From Oceanicoccus sp. KOV_DT_Chl (GTDB lineage: Bacteria > Pseudomonadota > Gammaproteobacteria > Pseudomonadales > Dasaniaceae): DNA of 64,000 nt. A model generated the notes under the pieces. The model did no database searches. It was not told the DNA's origin and saw only the letters and a list, made by a program, of their open reading frames with translations. Shown in pieces: positions 53,768 through 63,819 of this stretch (position 1 is its first letter; each line of letters starts with the position of its first letter). Where the stretch lies: the NCBI RefSeq assembly GCF_900120175.1, contig NZ_FQLF01000002.1, positions 558,001 to 622,000 on the forward strand, given 5' to 3'. Both the position numbers and the translations under genes were made by a program.

Positions 53768-56053
53768 ATGACAAATACCAAGCAACAAAAAACAAGCCCG
53801 CCAAGGTTAGCAAAAACCCTGATGGCGGCCGCAATAACCATTGCGAGCAGTCAGCTAATCGTGCCTCATACTATGGCTGATAACATCGTTCTGGAAGAGA
53901 TCATTATCACCGCCCGCAAGCAATTTGAAACCGTTCAGGATGTGCCGGTATCGGTGAGCTCTATTGGTTTTGAAAACCTGCAAAAACAAAATATTACTAA
54001 TCTGGAGGAGCTCAGTGCCTCGATGCCTAATGTCACCATCGCCAAAACCGGCGCTGATGACAGTCTGTTTATTCGTGGCGTTGGCTCGGGCGTTAATCTG
54101 GGCTTTGAACGCTCAATCGGCACCTATGTTGATGGTGTCTATCTAGGTCGCGGCAAGCAATCGCGAGCGGCCTTTTTAGACCTACAGCGGGTCGAAGTAT
54201 TAAAGGGGCCCCAGGGCATCCTATTTGGTAAAAACACCATCGGTGGTGCGATTAACATCACCAGCGTAGAGCCTACTATCGACCTGAGTGGTTATGTGGA
54301 TACGCTGTATGAACCCGATGCCGAAGAATGGGATACCCGCTTTGCAGTATCGAACGCCTTAACAGATAACGTGCGCGGTCGTATTGCCGGTCGCTACCAC
54401 ACCATGGATGGTTTTCTGGAAAACCAAATCGCAGACACCTCCGAGCCGGATATGGATGAATACGCACTTAGAGGTACTTTGATCTGGGACGCTACCGATG
54501 AACTGGAAGTTGCCTTTAGAACCGAGCAGACGGACTTTGATGAAACCGGCAGCAGCGAGCAGCTGTTTCGAGTTGACCCCATCAACCCCTTCGATGGCTT
54601 CGGTCATCTGATTGGCCCCAGCGACGCCACTCTGGACGATAAGAGTGAAAATAACACCCATGCCAATGGCGATATCTTTACCGGCACAGAGATCAAAAGT
54701 CAGCTGTACGCGCTCACGCTGAACTATCAGACCGACGATATTACCCTCACCAGCATTACTGCGTTTAGCGCTTACGATGCCGATATTATTGCCGATGCCG
54801 ATTACAGTATTCGCGATGTACTTGATCGCACCACCGAGGAACAATTCGAACAACTCAGTCAGGAGTTTCGAGTGCTGTATCAGCCCTCTGGCGACTTCGA
54901 ATATTTAGCGGGTGTTTATCTGGAGCAAACGGAGTTAGAAATTACCGATATTTTTACTGCTCGTCTTTTGCCTGTTTTTGTTACCGGCTCCGCAGTCAAT
55001 GCATTTGATCAGCAAGGCGAAACGTTAGCCCTGTTTGGCCAAGTCGACTGGAGCATCAATGACAACCTCAGCTGGTCGCTGGGTTTACGTTATGGTGACG
55101 ACAAAAAAGAGATTGATAAAACTGTAGATACCGACATCCTTGTCACATCGTTTGCCGCCGACCATGCCGTCAGTGAAAAACGCGATAATGCAGAGGTAAC
55201 CTGGTCATCGATTTTGAAATACAACGTCGATGAAGATGTGATGATTTATGGCTCGGTAGGTACGGGTTATAAAGATGGCGGCTACGATCAATTTTATCTC
55301 GGCACCTACGCCGCAGGAGGTACCGGCTTAGCTACATTGGAATTCGGCGAAGAGACGGTGGAGTCCATTGAAATTGGCATGAAGTCAACATTGCTGGACG
55401 GCGCAATGACCTTAAATATGGCCATGTTCCGCAGTGAGTATGAAGACTTGCAAACCAGTGCTTTGTCCGGCGTAACCTTTGTGGTCGTCAATGCTGGCGA
55501 ATCCGTCACCCAAGGTGTCGAGATGGATGTTCGATACGCTGTCAATGAACATTGGATAGTCGGCAGTGCCTTGTCTTATCTGGATGCCAGTTACGCTGAC
55601 TTTAATAATGCCGCCTGTACCGTTGGCCAAATTTCGGCCTCCGTACCTGGCAGCGATTGTGCCCAGGATCTAACCGACGCCCCCTTGCAGTATGCGCCGG
55701 ACTTTTCCGGCAATATCAATATCGAGTGGGTGACCTATGTCAGTGACCGCCTCGAATTTAGTGCCCGCGCCGATATCAACTACAGCGATAGCTTTTTTAC
55801 CGCCCAAGACGAAGATGCGCACACCGAAATTGATGCGTTTACCAAAATTAATGTCCGGCTAGCGCTGGCCCAGATTGATGGTACATGGGAGCTGGCGATT
55901 ATTGGCAAAAATCTCACCGATGAAGAGACCAGCAGCTACATCAATGATGCGCCAATCAATATTATTAATGAAGGTGACCAAGGCAGCGAAAGCTACTTCG
56001 CCAGAACCGATCGTTTTCGCACAGTTGCGATACAGGGTATATACCGCTTTTAG
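53768..56053 (+). CDS. TonB-dependent outer-membrane receptor
   Basis: A 761-residue receptor. N-terminal signal peptide to about residue 37, a TonB-box-like segment EEIIITARKQ, the plug domain with DVPVSVSSIG, SLFIRGVGSG, and RVEVLKGPQGILFGKNTIGGAINIT, then a 22-strand barrel ending in FRTVAIQGIYRF with terminal Phe. The style (EEIIITARK, short plug) matches the large group of marine or sphingomonad-like receptors with unknown ligands. No TonB or ABC importer is adjacent. No Fur box was seen, so iron uptake is not assumed. Confidence 0.93.
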   Translation: MTNTKQQKTSPPRLAKTLMAAAITIASSQLIVPHTMADNIVLEEIIITARKQFETVQDVPVSVSSIGFENLQKQNITNLEELSASMPNVTIAKTGADDSLFIRGVGSGVNLGFERSIGTYVDGVYLGRGKQSRAAFLDLQRVEVLKGPQGILFGKNTIGGAINITSVEPTIDLSGYVDTLYEPDAEEWDTRFAVSNALTDNVRGRIAGRYHTMDGFLENQIADTSEPDMDEYALRGTLIWDATDELEVAFRTEQTDFDETGSSEQLFRVDPINPFDGFGHLIGPSDATLDDKSENNTHANGDIFTGTEIKSQLYALTLNYQTDDITLTSITAFSAYDADIIADADYSIRDVLDRTTEEQFEQLSQEFRVLYQPSGDFEYLAGVYLEQTELEITDIFTARLLPVFVTGSAVNAFDQQGETLALFGQVDWSINDNLSWSLGLRYGDDKKEIDKTVDTDILVTSFAADHAVSEKRDNAEVTWSSILKYNVDEDVMIYGSVGTGYKDGGYDQFYLGTYAAGGTGLATLEFGEETVESIEIGMKSTLLDGAMTLNMAMFRSEYEDLQTSALSGVTFVVVNAGESVTQGVEMDVRYAVNEHWIVGSALSYLDASYADFNNAACTVGQISASVPGSDCAQDLTDAPLQYAPDFSGNINIEWVTYVSDRLEFSARADINYSDSFFTAQDEDAHTEIDAFTKINVRLALAQIDGTWELAIIGKNLTDEETSSYINDAPINIINEGDQGSESYFARTDRFRTVAIQGIYRF

Positions 56054-56079
56054 ATTTAGTTAACTCAGCTCGTGGTCTT

Positions 56080-56110
56080 AACCGGTATCGTCCGCGATGC
56101 CGGTTTTTTT
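56080..56110 (+). terminator. terminator after the TonB receptor
   Basis: AACCGG-T-ATCG pairs with CGAT-G-CCGGTT (one G-U wobble) and is followed by a run of seven Ts. It lies about 27 bases after the receptor stop. Confidence 0.9.
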
Positions 56111-56334
56111 ATGCCCGCTTAACAAGCGCACCAAGTTATAGATATCCGCTCTATCTAGCGGCATTGACGCCTCTCATTCCTTTTATGAAAACCATAATGA
56201 GGCCGCGCAAACTACCCCGGAAAAACACCTGGAAATCGACCACAAGGAGATCGAGCAGAATAATAGCGCTTAATTTGTTATGCTACGCAACTGGCCTACA
56301 TTTTATTCAATAGTAAAGACAAAGAATTCTTGTT

Positions 56335-56651
56335 GTGAAACGACCCGTTAGCAAATCTGATATCCGCAACGAAATAGAGCAGCAAATGGCTGACTATCTC
56401 GATCAAGGCGGCGCTGTGCAAGAAGTGGAGCGTGGCTTGAGCGGCCGGGTTAACCCAAATGGGCCATTAAAAAGTGATAATGCAGTCTTTCAGCAACCCA
56501 AAACTGGCCGCACATATGTACCAGAAGTGATTGCGGCCATTGATGCTCGACGTAAACCAGCAGCCCCGCCACAAAACCCGGCACCCGCCGTCCCCGCAAA
56601 AAAATTATCTATGATGATTTTGGTGAACCATTACGTGAAGTTTGGGAATAA
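56335..56651 (+). CDS. small SutA-like protein (one-base frameshift near the end)
   Basis: A small protein with the helix MADYLDQGGAVQEVERGLSG, which resembles the conserved helix of SutA, an RNA-polymerase-binding protein of Pseudomonas active in slow growth. As given, the frame ends at 56667 with an unlikely tail. Adding one A to the A7 run (56598-56604) gives AKKIIYDDFGEPLREVWE and a stop at 56651, for 105 residues. The tail has a hydrophobic/acidic pattern. Start GTG 56335. It is alone between the TonB receptor terminator and the convergent RND operon. Confidence 0.65.
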
Positions 56652-56704
56652 CTTGCAAGATCGATAGTAGCAAGCTGCCCGGGCACTTTACTCAAACGAC
56701 CACT

Positions 56705-59700
56705 TCAACTATCAACAACCGCTTTAGCACGATGGCGATACTGTCGAATATCATCCACAATAAAACACAGCACTGGCACCAGAATAAGTGTCACAGTAGT
56801 AGCAAACAACACTCCAAACGCCACCGATACTGCCATCGGTTTCAGAAATTGCGCCTGAATAGAGGTTTCTAACTGAATTGGCAACAAGCCCATAAACGTC
56901 GTCAGCGACGTTAGAATAACCGCACGAAAACGACGTACTCCCGCTTCCATGACCGCATCACACCAAGCCAAACCCTCTCTACAGCGGTGATTGATATAAT
57001 CCACCAGCACAAGCTATCATTTACCACTACGCCACTTAGCGCGATAATACCGATAATTGAAATAACGCTCAGCGGCAAACCAAAAATCATATGCCCTAAA
57101 AAAGCACCCACTACACCAAAAGGAATCACCGCATAATAATCAGGGGCTGGGCATACGACTTAAGCGGAATCGCCAACGCGGCATAAACCAATATCAACAT
57201 CACCAGCGTACCAATCAATAAACTATTGGTATTCTCTTCCTGCTCTTCTGCCTCACCGCTCAAGCGGTATTTTACTGCAGGATGACGAGCCAAAACTTGT
57301 TCCATCACTTCCTGCTCGATCGTATTAACGACGGCACTGGAACTGGTTCTGGTTTTATCGACATCAGCCTGCACATTTACCACACGATGACGATTTATCC
57401 GTTTAATGGTACTCACACCGGTACTTTCAACAATCGTCCCGACGACATCAAAAGGCACTTTACTGCCGTCCGGCAACTGCACCCACATCGAGCGCAGCGT
57501 TTCCAGGCTTTCGCGCTGTTCTTTGGGGAAACGCACATAAACACGCACTTCATGGCGACCACGTTGCAAGCGTTGAATCTCGGCACCAAAAAACGCCTGC
57601 CTTACTTGCCGCGCTAACTCAGCCTGACCCAGCCCCAAAGCCTGCCCCTCCCGAGTAATACGAATATCAACTTCAGGGCCGCCGGCGTCAAAAGTGTCAC
57701 GCACATCGAATACACCATCAAAGGTTAACAATTCCAGCTTGATTTCGTCCGCCGCTAACCGCAGCTGATCTAAATCGTCAGACTGCAATTCAATATTGAC
57801 TGGCAAGCCACTAAAACCGGCACTGGCATCAACAGATAAGGCTTTAACTCCAGGTAGTTCACCAATCGCCTGACGCCAGCGGTTTGCCAATGCCACCGAC
57901 GTTACATCGCGCTCGGTACTAGACACCAACTCCGCCATTATCCGGGCTTCATTATCCGCCTTTGCTTCAACCTCGAGCGCAGCAATCACATCCTTACCCC
58001 ATTGCTTGCGGTATTCCTCGTTGACCTGTAATGCAGCCTGCTCAATGCGCAAAGCATATTCATGGGTTTTTTGATAAGAGGTGCCCTGCGGCATTTGCAA
58101 CGTCACTTTCATTGAGTTGGCAGGCACACTGGGGAAAAATACAAAACGTAAAATACCTGACTGTAAAAAACCTATCACAATAATAAAAACAGCAATAAAT
58201 ATTGCCAAGCTCACATAACGATGTTTAACAGCCTTCACCAACACTGGTTGATAGCGATACTGGGCAAAGTTTTTAATCCCAGGCTTACTCGTGCCTGCAC
58301 GATTCCCAACCGTTCCAGCACGCCGTTTTTAGGCGAGTCTGTATTCAACTGTGTCTGCTTTCGCACCACCAAGTGCCGCAAATGAGCGGGTAAATCAACT
58401 TGGTCTCGACCAGCGAAAACAGCAAACAAATGATAATGACAGGACCGGTAAAACTGAATAAATGACCAATACCTTCTTTCAACAATAACAGCGGCATAAA
58501 CGCCAATATTGTTGTCAACACACCAAATATAGTCGGCACCGCCACCTGTTTAACGCCGCGAATAATACTTTCGACACCCTCCCCTTCTTGTTCTAGCTGA
58601 TGATAGGCACTCTCCCCCGTGACGATGGCATCATCTACCAAAATCCCCAGCACCAAAATAAAACCAAACAGGGACAAAATATTAATCGACAAATCTACGG
58701 CCGGAAAACTCATTACCAGCAGCGTACCTAATATACAAAAGGGCAGCCCCATCACCACCCAGAAAGCGACTGTGGTTTGTAAAAATAACGTCAACGTAAT
58801 CATCACTAACAGCACACCCTGTGCTGCACTTTTTAACAACAGGTTCATCCTGCTTTCTAAAATTTTAATGCGATCAGCCCATACACTGACTTCAACGCCA
58901 GCCGGTAAACGTTGGCTGACATTTTCCGCATAGCGATATACCCGATCACTGGTCTCCAGCGCGCTTTGCTTACCCACCCGCATTATTTTTAAGGTAATGC
59001 CGGAACGCCCATTCAAGCGACGCAATAAGGGCTGATCTTCAAAACCGTCGATAACAGTCGCCACATCACCTACGCGCACACGAGTGCCGTCGGGACGATT
59101 GATCAATGTTAAATCGGAATATTCCTGTGCAGTATACGCCTGCCCCATTGAACGCAGGCTGATGGTTCCCGAATCAGTGCGCAGCTTTCCGCCGGGTAAA
59201 TCTTTTGATTGATTTCGTACCGCATTAACCACATCATCAAATTGCAGACCGTATTGACGCAGTGACACATTAGACACTTCTACCGCGATTTCATAGTCGC
59301 GACTACCGCTCACCTCTACCTGGGTAATACCCGGCAATGCCAACAATTCATCACGCATTTCATCGGCTAAATTTTTTAGCTGTGATTCATCAAGCTCACC
59401 ATAAAGTGTAAGATTAATAACGCGCGGCCGATTCAAAACCTCTTCAATAATAGGCGGCTCTGCATTGGCGGGAAACGAATTAATACTATCAACCCGAACT
59501 TTGATTTTATTAATGGCGGCCGACATATCCGTGCCGGGATCGAATTCAACGGTGACAACACCACTGCCTTCACTGGCGGTAGAAACAATCTCTTCAATGC
59601 CGACAATATCCTGAATATTTTCTTCGATTTTAATCAGGATTCCCTGCTCAACTTCCACTGGTGAACTGCCGGGATAAGGCACAGTAATGGTGATCATTTC

Positions 59701-59847
59701 ATTGGAAAAAGTGGGATAAACTTCTTTTGTAATGGTGAATATGGATTGAATGCCAGCAACCATAACCACCAGCATCAACAAATTAGCCGCCACAGGGTTG
59801 CGTGCCATCCAGGCAATAATCCCGGTCTCCAAGGGCAGCTTACTCAT
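56705..59847 (-). CDS. HAE1-family RND efflux permease (four one-base frameshifts)
   Basis: An inner-membrane RND pump. Four open pieces in succession form one gene. The breaks are at AAA 58392-58394, TTTTT 58270-58274, GG near 57129-57131 and GG near 57008-57011; each needs one added base. Repaired sequences read [41 protein letters not shown] and [12 protein letters not shown]. The product of about 1048 residues is standard for HAE1, with 12 helices and two large periplasmic loops. It overlaps the adaptor gene by 8 bases. Confidence 0.9.
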
Positions 59848-61060
59848 TATCAGATCCTGCTGACATCGCTGGCGGTTCTTTCGCTTCAGGTATTACACTA
59901 TCCGGTGTCTTCGTCGGCATCACCATAACCGGCATGCCATCCACCATTAAATCCAATTTGGTCAGGACTAGTTGATCACCATCATACAAACCATCGGTGA
60001 TCACCACACTATCGACTTCGCGCCGTGCCACCGTCACTCTTCGTTGTTTTAACTTCTCATCTTCGACTAAATACACATATTGATTATTGTGTATGGCATC
60101 GCGACGAACACGAACGCCACTAGCTAATTTTTCCGCCTGAATATTCGCGTCAACAAACAAACCTAGCGACAGAGGAACTGCATGTAAATTTTCGTCGTAA
60201 GGGCTATCTACTTCAGCAACGACAAAAAAAGTGCGGGTTGTACTATCGACTCTGCGCTCTACACGTACTATTTTTCCCTGCCAGGATTGCAGTACATGAC
60301 CAAAACTCGCGTTTAACTGCACCGGCGCATAATCATTGTCACCCGCCTTGGGCAGGTGAATAAAACCTATATCTGTCGCCGTAATCGGCAACCGTACTTC
60401 TACGATATCGGTGCCCAGTAAATTAAATAATGTAGCGCCTGCAGAGATGTACTGACCTAAATCAACTTGTTTCTTGTCAATCACACTGGTAAATGGCGCA
60501 GTAATCTCAGTCGCTTTTAGATCAGCCTGTGCCTGCCGTAATTTTTCCTGCGCGGCTTTCACCAGTGCTTCAACTTGCTCCAACTTAGGCTGGCGTAAAC
60601 TATTATTATCTGCTTGCTGATTGCTGGACCGGTAGGCATTCCCACGCCGTAATTCGCTACGTTCTTCAGTGAGGGTTAAATTAGCATCGGCCAAGCTGGA
60701 TTGCGCCTGCGCAACAGCCACTTGATAATCAATAGGATCAAGCTTTAGTAACAACTGCCCCGCGGCTACTGCCGCGCCTTCCACAAACTCTGGCGCCACC
60801 CAAGTTACCCGGCCCGCCACCTTGCTTGCCCACTCAATACTGCGCTTGGCTTGCACAGTACCCTGCGAATTGACAGTTAATTGAATGGGACTGCGCTGAA
60901 TGGTGAGGACTTCGACATGAGGACGAGGCTCAACTCTGACTTTTTTTGCCGGCGCGGATTGCATGAGCACCATTCCCCGACCGATTAGAATCGCAGCAAT
61001 GATGATCAGCACTGGTAAGAATCGTTTTAATCTGGAGTTTTTTACTACCGAAGCATGCAT
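59840..61060 (-). CDS. RND efflux membrane-fusion protein (adaptor)
   Basis: A 406-residue HlyD/AcrA-type adaptor. N-terminal membrane anchor (about 13-32), barrel-sandwich parts KVAGRVTWVAPEFVEGAAVAAGQ and APFTSVIDKKQVDLGQYI, a coiled-coil hairpin (about 125-185), and a beta-barrel domain. No lipobox, so it is anchored by the helix. It forms an operon with the RND permease. The outer-membrane partner is not in the window, and the pump's substrate is unknown. Confidence 0.92.
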   Translation of the reverse strand: MHASVVKNSRLKRFLPVLIIIAAILIGRGMVLMQSAPAKKVRVEPRPHVEVLTIQRSPIQLTVNSQGTVQAKRSIEWASKVAGRVTWVAPEFVEGAAVAAGQLLLKLDPIDYQVAVAQAQSSLADANLTLTEERSELRRGNAYRSSNQQADNNSLRQPKLEQVEALVKAAQEKLRQAQADLKATEITAPFTSVIDKKQVDLGQYISAGATLFNLLGTDIVEVRLPITATDIGFIHLPKAGDNDYAPVQLNASFGHVLQSWQGKIVRVERRVDSTTRTFFVVAEVDSPYDENLHAVPLSLGLFVDANIQAEKLASGVRVRRDAIHNNQYVYLVEDEKLKQRRVTVARREVDSVVITDGLYDGDQLVLTKLDLMVDGMPVMVMPTKTPDSVIPEAKEPPAMSAGSDNE

Positions 61061-61145
61061 TCAAAATTCCCTATCAACCAACCTATATAATGGGCCGGCA
61101 TTATACGCTGTTATTCGCGGGATTTAGAATGGCAAACTTAATTAC

Positions 61146-63563
61146 CTAAGCACGCTCTAACAGAGTCACTGAGCCTGTATCTCCATCCAATCTCACCCTA
61201 TCACCCGTATTGAAATATTGCGTCGCCTGTCTCGTATTAACGACGCAAGGCAAGCCATACTCTCTGGCAATAACCGCACCATGTGAAACAGAACTGCCCA
61301 AGTCAGTGGCCAGCCCGGCAATCAAACTAAAATAAGGTGTCCAGCCAATATCGGTAATGGGCGTAATCAGAATTTCTCCGGCTTGCAATAGCGCCGCCTG
61401 CTCCAGATTAACCGCAACTCTTACCACACCTTCGACTACACCACGGCTAGCAGGTCGCCCCACCATGACCCCATCTTTAACGTCAACGGGCCCCTGACGC
61501 ACCGGCTGCGGTAAACCCACGGAAACTTCGGGCAACTGTAAGCGCTGCTGGAATGGCAGTGCATCTCGCCGACTTTGTGCTTTTGCCACCCAATAGGCTT
61601 TACCGTCCGCTGTGCATAAAGCGGGCACCACCTCAGCCAATTCTTCCAGACTGAAGAAACAGACCAGATCCGCGTCCGGCAATTTACCCTCTTCAGCTAG
61701 CAATCCACCCAAATGCCGAAACGCCCGCTTAAAACGATGGGAGCTATCCGCCAGTAGGGATTTAGTATGTTCACGGCGACGGATCGCCGCATGGGCTTTC
61801 GGTAAAACCCAACGCAAACCTCGACTCAGTGCAGCGTAATCGATTTTCTCTGCTTGCATCGCTCTACCGGAACCGGTCAATAAGCGACCAGCAACCGCAG
61901 CCTGCATGCTTTGAATTAGTGGCTGCGGGTTATCTCCCCAAGCCGGGTCACGCATACACAGTTCGCGATAGCCACGATGGCCATGCCGCTGTAGAAATTC
62001 AGCAAATTGAAAACTTAACGGCTGGGTTTGCCGCAACCAGCTGAGGGCCTGCTCTGTATTTGCTTGTTGAAAACTAGCCGCAGCGTCCGGGTGTTCAGCA
62101 ATGCGATCAACTAGCGCATCCAATTGCTCGAGCATCACCGCACTTTCAACGTTTTCAGCACCAGCTAATAAACGCACAGTTTCGCCCTGTTCCTCCGCAC
62201 TGCTGTCGTTGGATTTACCAGACACCATATTTTCCACGATCGATGACAACATTCCCGATAGTGCCGAGGTTTGTAAGTGCACCGCCATCGAATATTCATA
62301 AAAGCTCACTTTGCCTGCAATTTCTTGCCACATGGATTGGCTATCAGCGCGTTTTTCCAACTGAAAGTGACGCATTTTTTCAGTGTATTGACGACTGGCT
62401 TTTTCTGCACCCATGACATAGCGGAACAAACGCAGCATGTTGATACAGCGCTTCCAGAATGGCATGGGTGGAAAATCTTTTAGCTCGGGCACCAAGCGCC
62501 CACACAAGGTTTGCCCGGTTCGTGCTGCATCGGAACCAAAGATACCGGCACTCATCACCGTATTACCGGTCAGATTAATTAACAAATGGCCGTAGGCTGC
62601 GGAGGTAATTTGCCAATTCCTATCAATTTTCTCCCGCGCGCCCACCGTCACTTGCATGTGCTGGCAACCGTAATCAATCCCCCAACCCGTAAAGCTTTGA
62701 GTCAACGGAGATACTGCACCAGGCATCATTTCGCTGACATTACTAATCGTTACTACGTCATCGGGTCGCGGTAGCTCTACATCAAACTCATTAAGATCAG
62801 CGGGTAATGTGGTAATGGGGCGAGCCTGCAACCAAAACAGCTCACCACTTTGATGGATCGCCCATTCCAAATCGAGCGGCTGTCCTTCATGCGCTACCGC
62901 CAACTTGGCCTCACGCCAAAGGCTATTAATTTCGTGATCGGAGAGGATTGCTTCAGTACCGACCAACTCTCGCTCCACAATGTCGCCGTTGCGGTCAACT
63001 TCATAGTGATCAGGTGTGGCCTCACCGCTAACCAGCGCTTCACCTAAACCCGCCACCGCATCTATCACCAGTAAATCACGTCTGGCACTCACTGGGTCCG
63101 CCGTGAACACCACGCCAGCTGCTCTGGCCTCTACCATCTGCTGGACCACCACATTCATCGCCACCTTACTACCCGTATCAGCGCCAGCATCCTCACGATA
63201 AGCCGCCGCCCGGGCACCGCTAATCGATGCCACACATTGATCGATAGCCTGCCTTAAGGCTTGCGGCCCGAAGACATCCAGTACGGTCTCATACTGCCCG
63301 GCGAAAGAGGCGTCTTCACCGTCCTCCCCTTGCGCAGATGAGCGCACCGCCACCTTACCTGCGCCGATCCGGGCATAACATTCATCCAAATCAACCGGAT
63401 AGCACCCCGTCTGGGCATTACAGATAACAAACCCCGCAGGTACCGCCAACCCCATGGCCTGTAATCGCGAAAGACCGTATGCCTTACCGCCAACATCGAG
63501 GTTATCTATTTGATTAAACTGATAAATTTTAGGTTCAGCTGGTGAAGTCTCTGACATCTTCAT
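61146..63563 (-). CDS. rifampin-phosphotransferase-like / PEP-synthase-like enzyme
   Basis: An 805-residue three-domain enzyme: an N-terminal ATP-grasp (GGKAYGLSRLQAMGLAVPAG, VAVRSSAQGEDGEDASFAGQYE, LDLEWAI), a long middle domain (about 270-690), and a C-terminal swivelling His domain with GSSVSHGAVIAREYGLPCV, where His761 would carry phosphate. The order ATP-grasp, substrate domain, His domain matches rifampin phosphotransferase more than PEP synthase. Whether it acts on rifamycins is unknown. ATG 63563 with AAGGG just upstream is used; ATG 63557 is possible. A palindrome and repeats lie upstream. Confidence 0.82.
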   Translation of the reverse strand: MKMSETSPAEPKIYQFNQIDNLDVGGKAYGLSRLQAMGLAVPAGFVICNAQTGCYPVDLDECYARIGAGKVAVRSSAQGEDGEDASFAGQYETVLDVFGPQALRQAIDQCVASISGARAAAYREDAGADTGSKVAMNVVVQQMVEARAAGVVFTADPVSARRDLLVIDAVAGLGEALVSGEATPDHYEVDRNGDIVERELVGTEAILSDHEINSLWREAKLAVAHEGQPLDLEWAIHQSGELFWLQARPITTLPADLNEFDVELPRPDDVVTISNVSEMMPGAVSPLTQSFTGWGIDYGCQHMQVTVGAREKIDRNWQITSAAYGHLLINLTGNTVMSAGIFGSDAARTGQTLCGRLVPELKDFPPMPFWKRCINMLRLFRYVMGAEKASRQYTEKMRHFQLEKRADSQSMWQEIAGKVSFYEYSMAVHLQTSALSGMLSSIVENMVSGKSNDSSAEEQGETVRLLAGAENVESAVMLEQLDALVDRIAEHPDAAASFQQANTEQALSWLRQTQPLSFQFAEFLQRHGHRGYRELCMRDPAWGDNPQPLIQSMQAAVAGRLLTGSGRAMQAEKIDYAALSRGLRWVLPKAHAAIRRREHTKSLLADSSHRFKRAFRHLGGLLAEEGKLPDADLVCFFSLEELAEVVPALCTADGKAYWVAKAQSRRDALPFQQRLQLPEVSVGLPQPVRQGPVDVKDGVMVGRPASRGVVEGVVRVAVNLEQAALLQAGEILITPITDIGWTPYFSLIAGLATDLGSSVSHGAVIAREYGLPCVVNTRQATQYFNTGDRVRLDGDTGSVTLLERA

Positions 63564-63614
63564 ACGCCCTTAATCATTATTGGCCACTGGGGTCAGTCGC
63601 CGCACAACCGTCAC

Positions 63615-63628
63615 TATACGATCGTATA
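63615..63628. promoter_or_regulatory. 14-bp perfect palindrome (operator candidate)
   Basis: TATACGATCGTATA is a perfect palindrome 52 bases before the start of the phosphotransferase-like gene, in the divergent region with the partial right-edge gene. Its size and position fit an operator for a dimeric repressor such as a TetR-type protein, which is inference. Confidence 0.5.
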
Positions 63629-63676
63629 ATGAAAAAAATCAATATTTTTTATTAAAAAACTTGCTGTATAAGCATC

Positions 63677-63742
63677 CAGTACTAATATGTATAAACATAC
63701 AGTGCTGATCATAAACACATGTATGACTATTGATACAGTACT
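63677..63742. promoter_or_regulatory. cluster of CAGTRCT repeats and a TATGT/ACATA inverted repeat
   Basis: CAGTACT at 63677 and 63736 and CAGTGCT at 63700; between the first two, TATGT-ATAA-ACATA (63686-63699) is an inverted repeat. All lie between the divergent phosphotransferase-like gene and the right-edge gene. They look like repeated protein-binding sites but may include chance matches. Confidence 0.35.
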
Positions 63743-63819
63743 CGAACTATAACGAATACAAGCAGTAAACCAACGCATTCAATAACGCAGATTAAAACTA
63801 TTTATAAAAGGACGAAACC

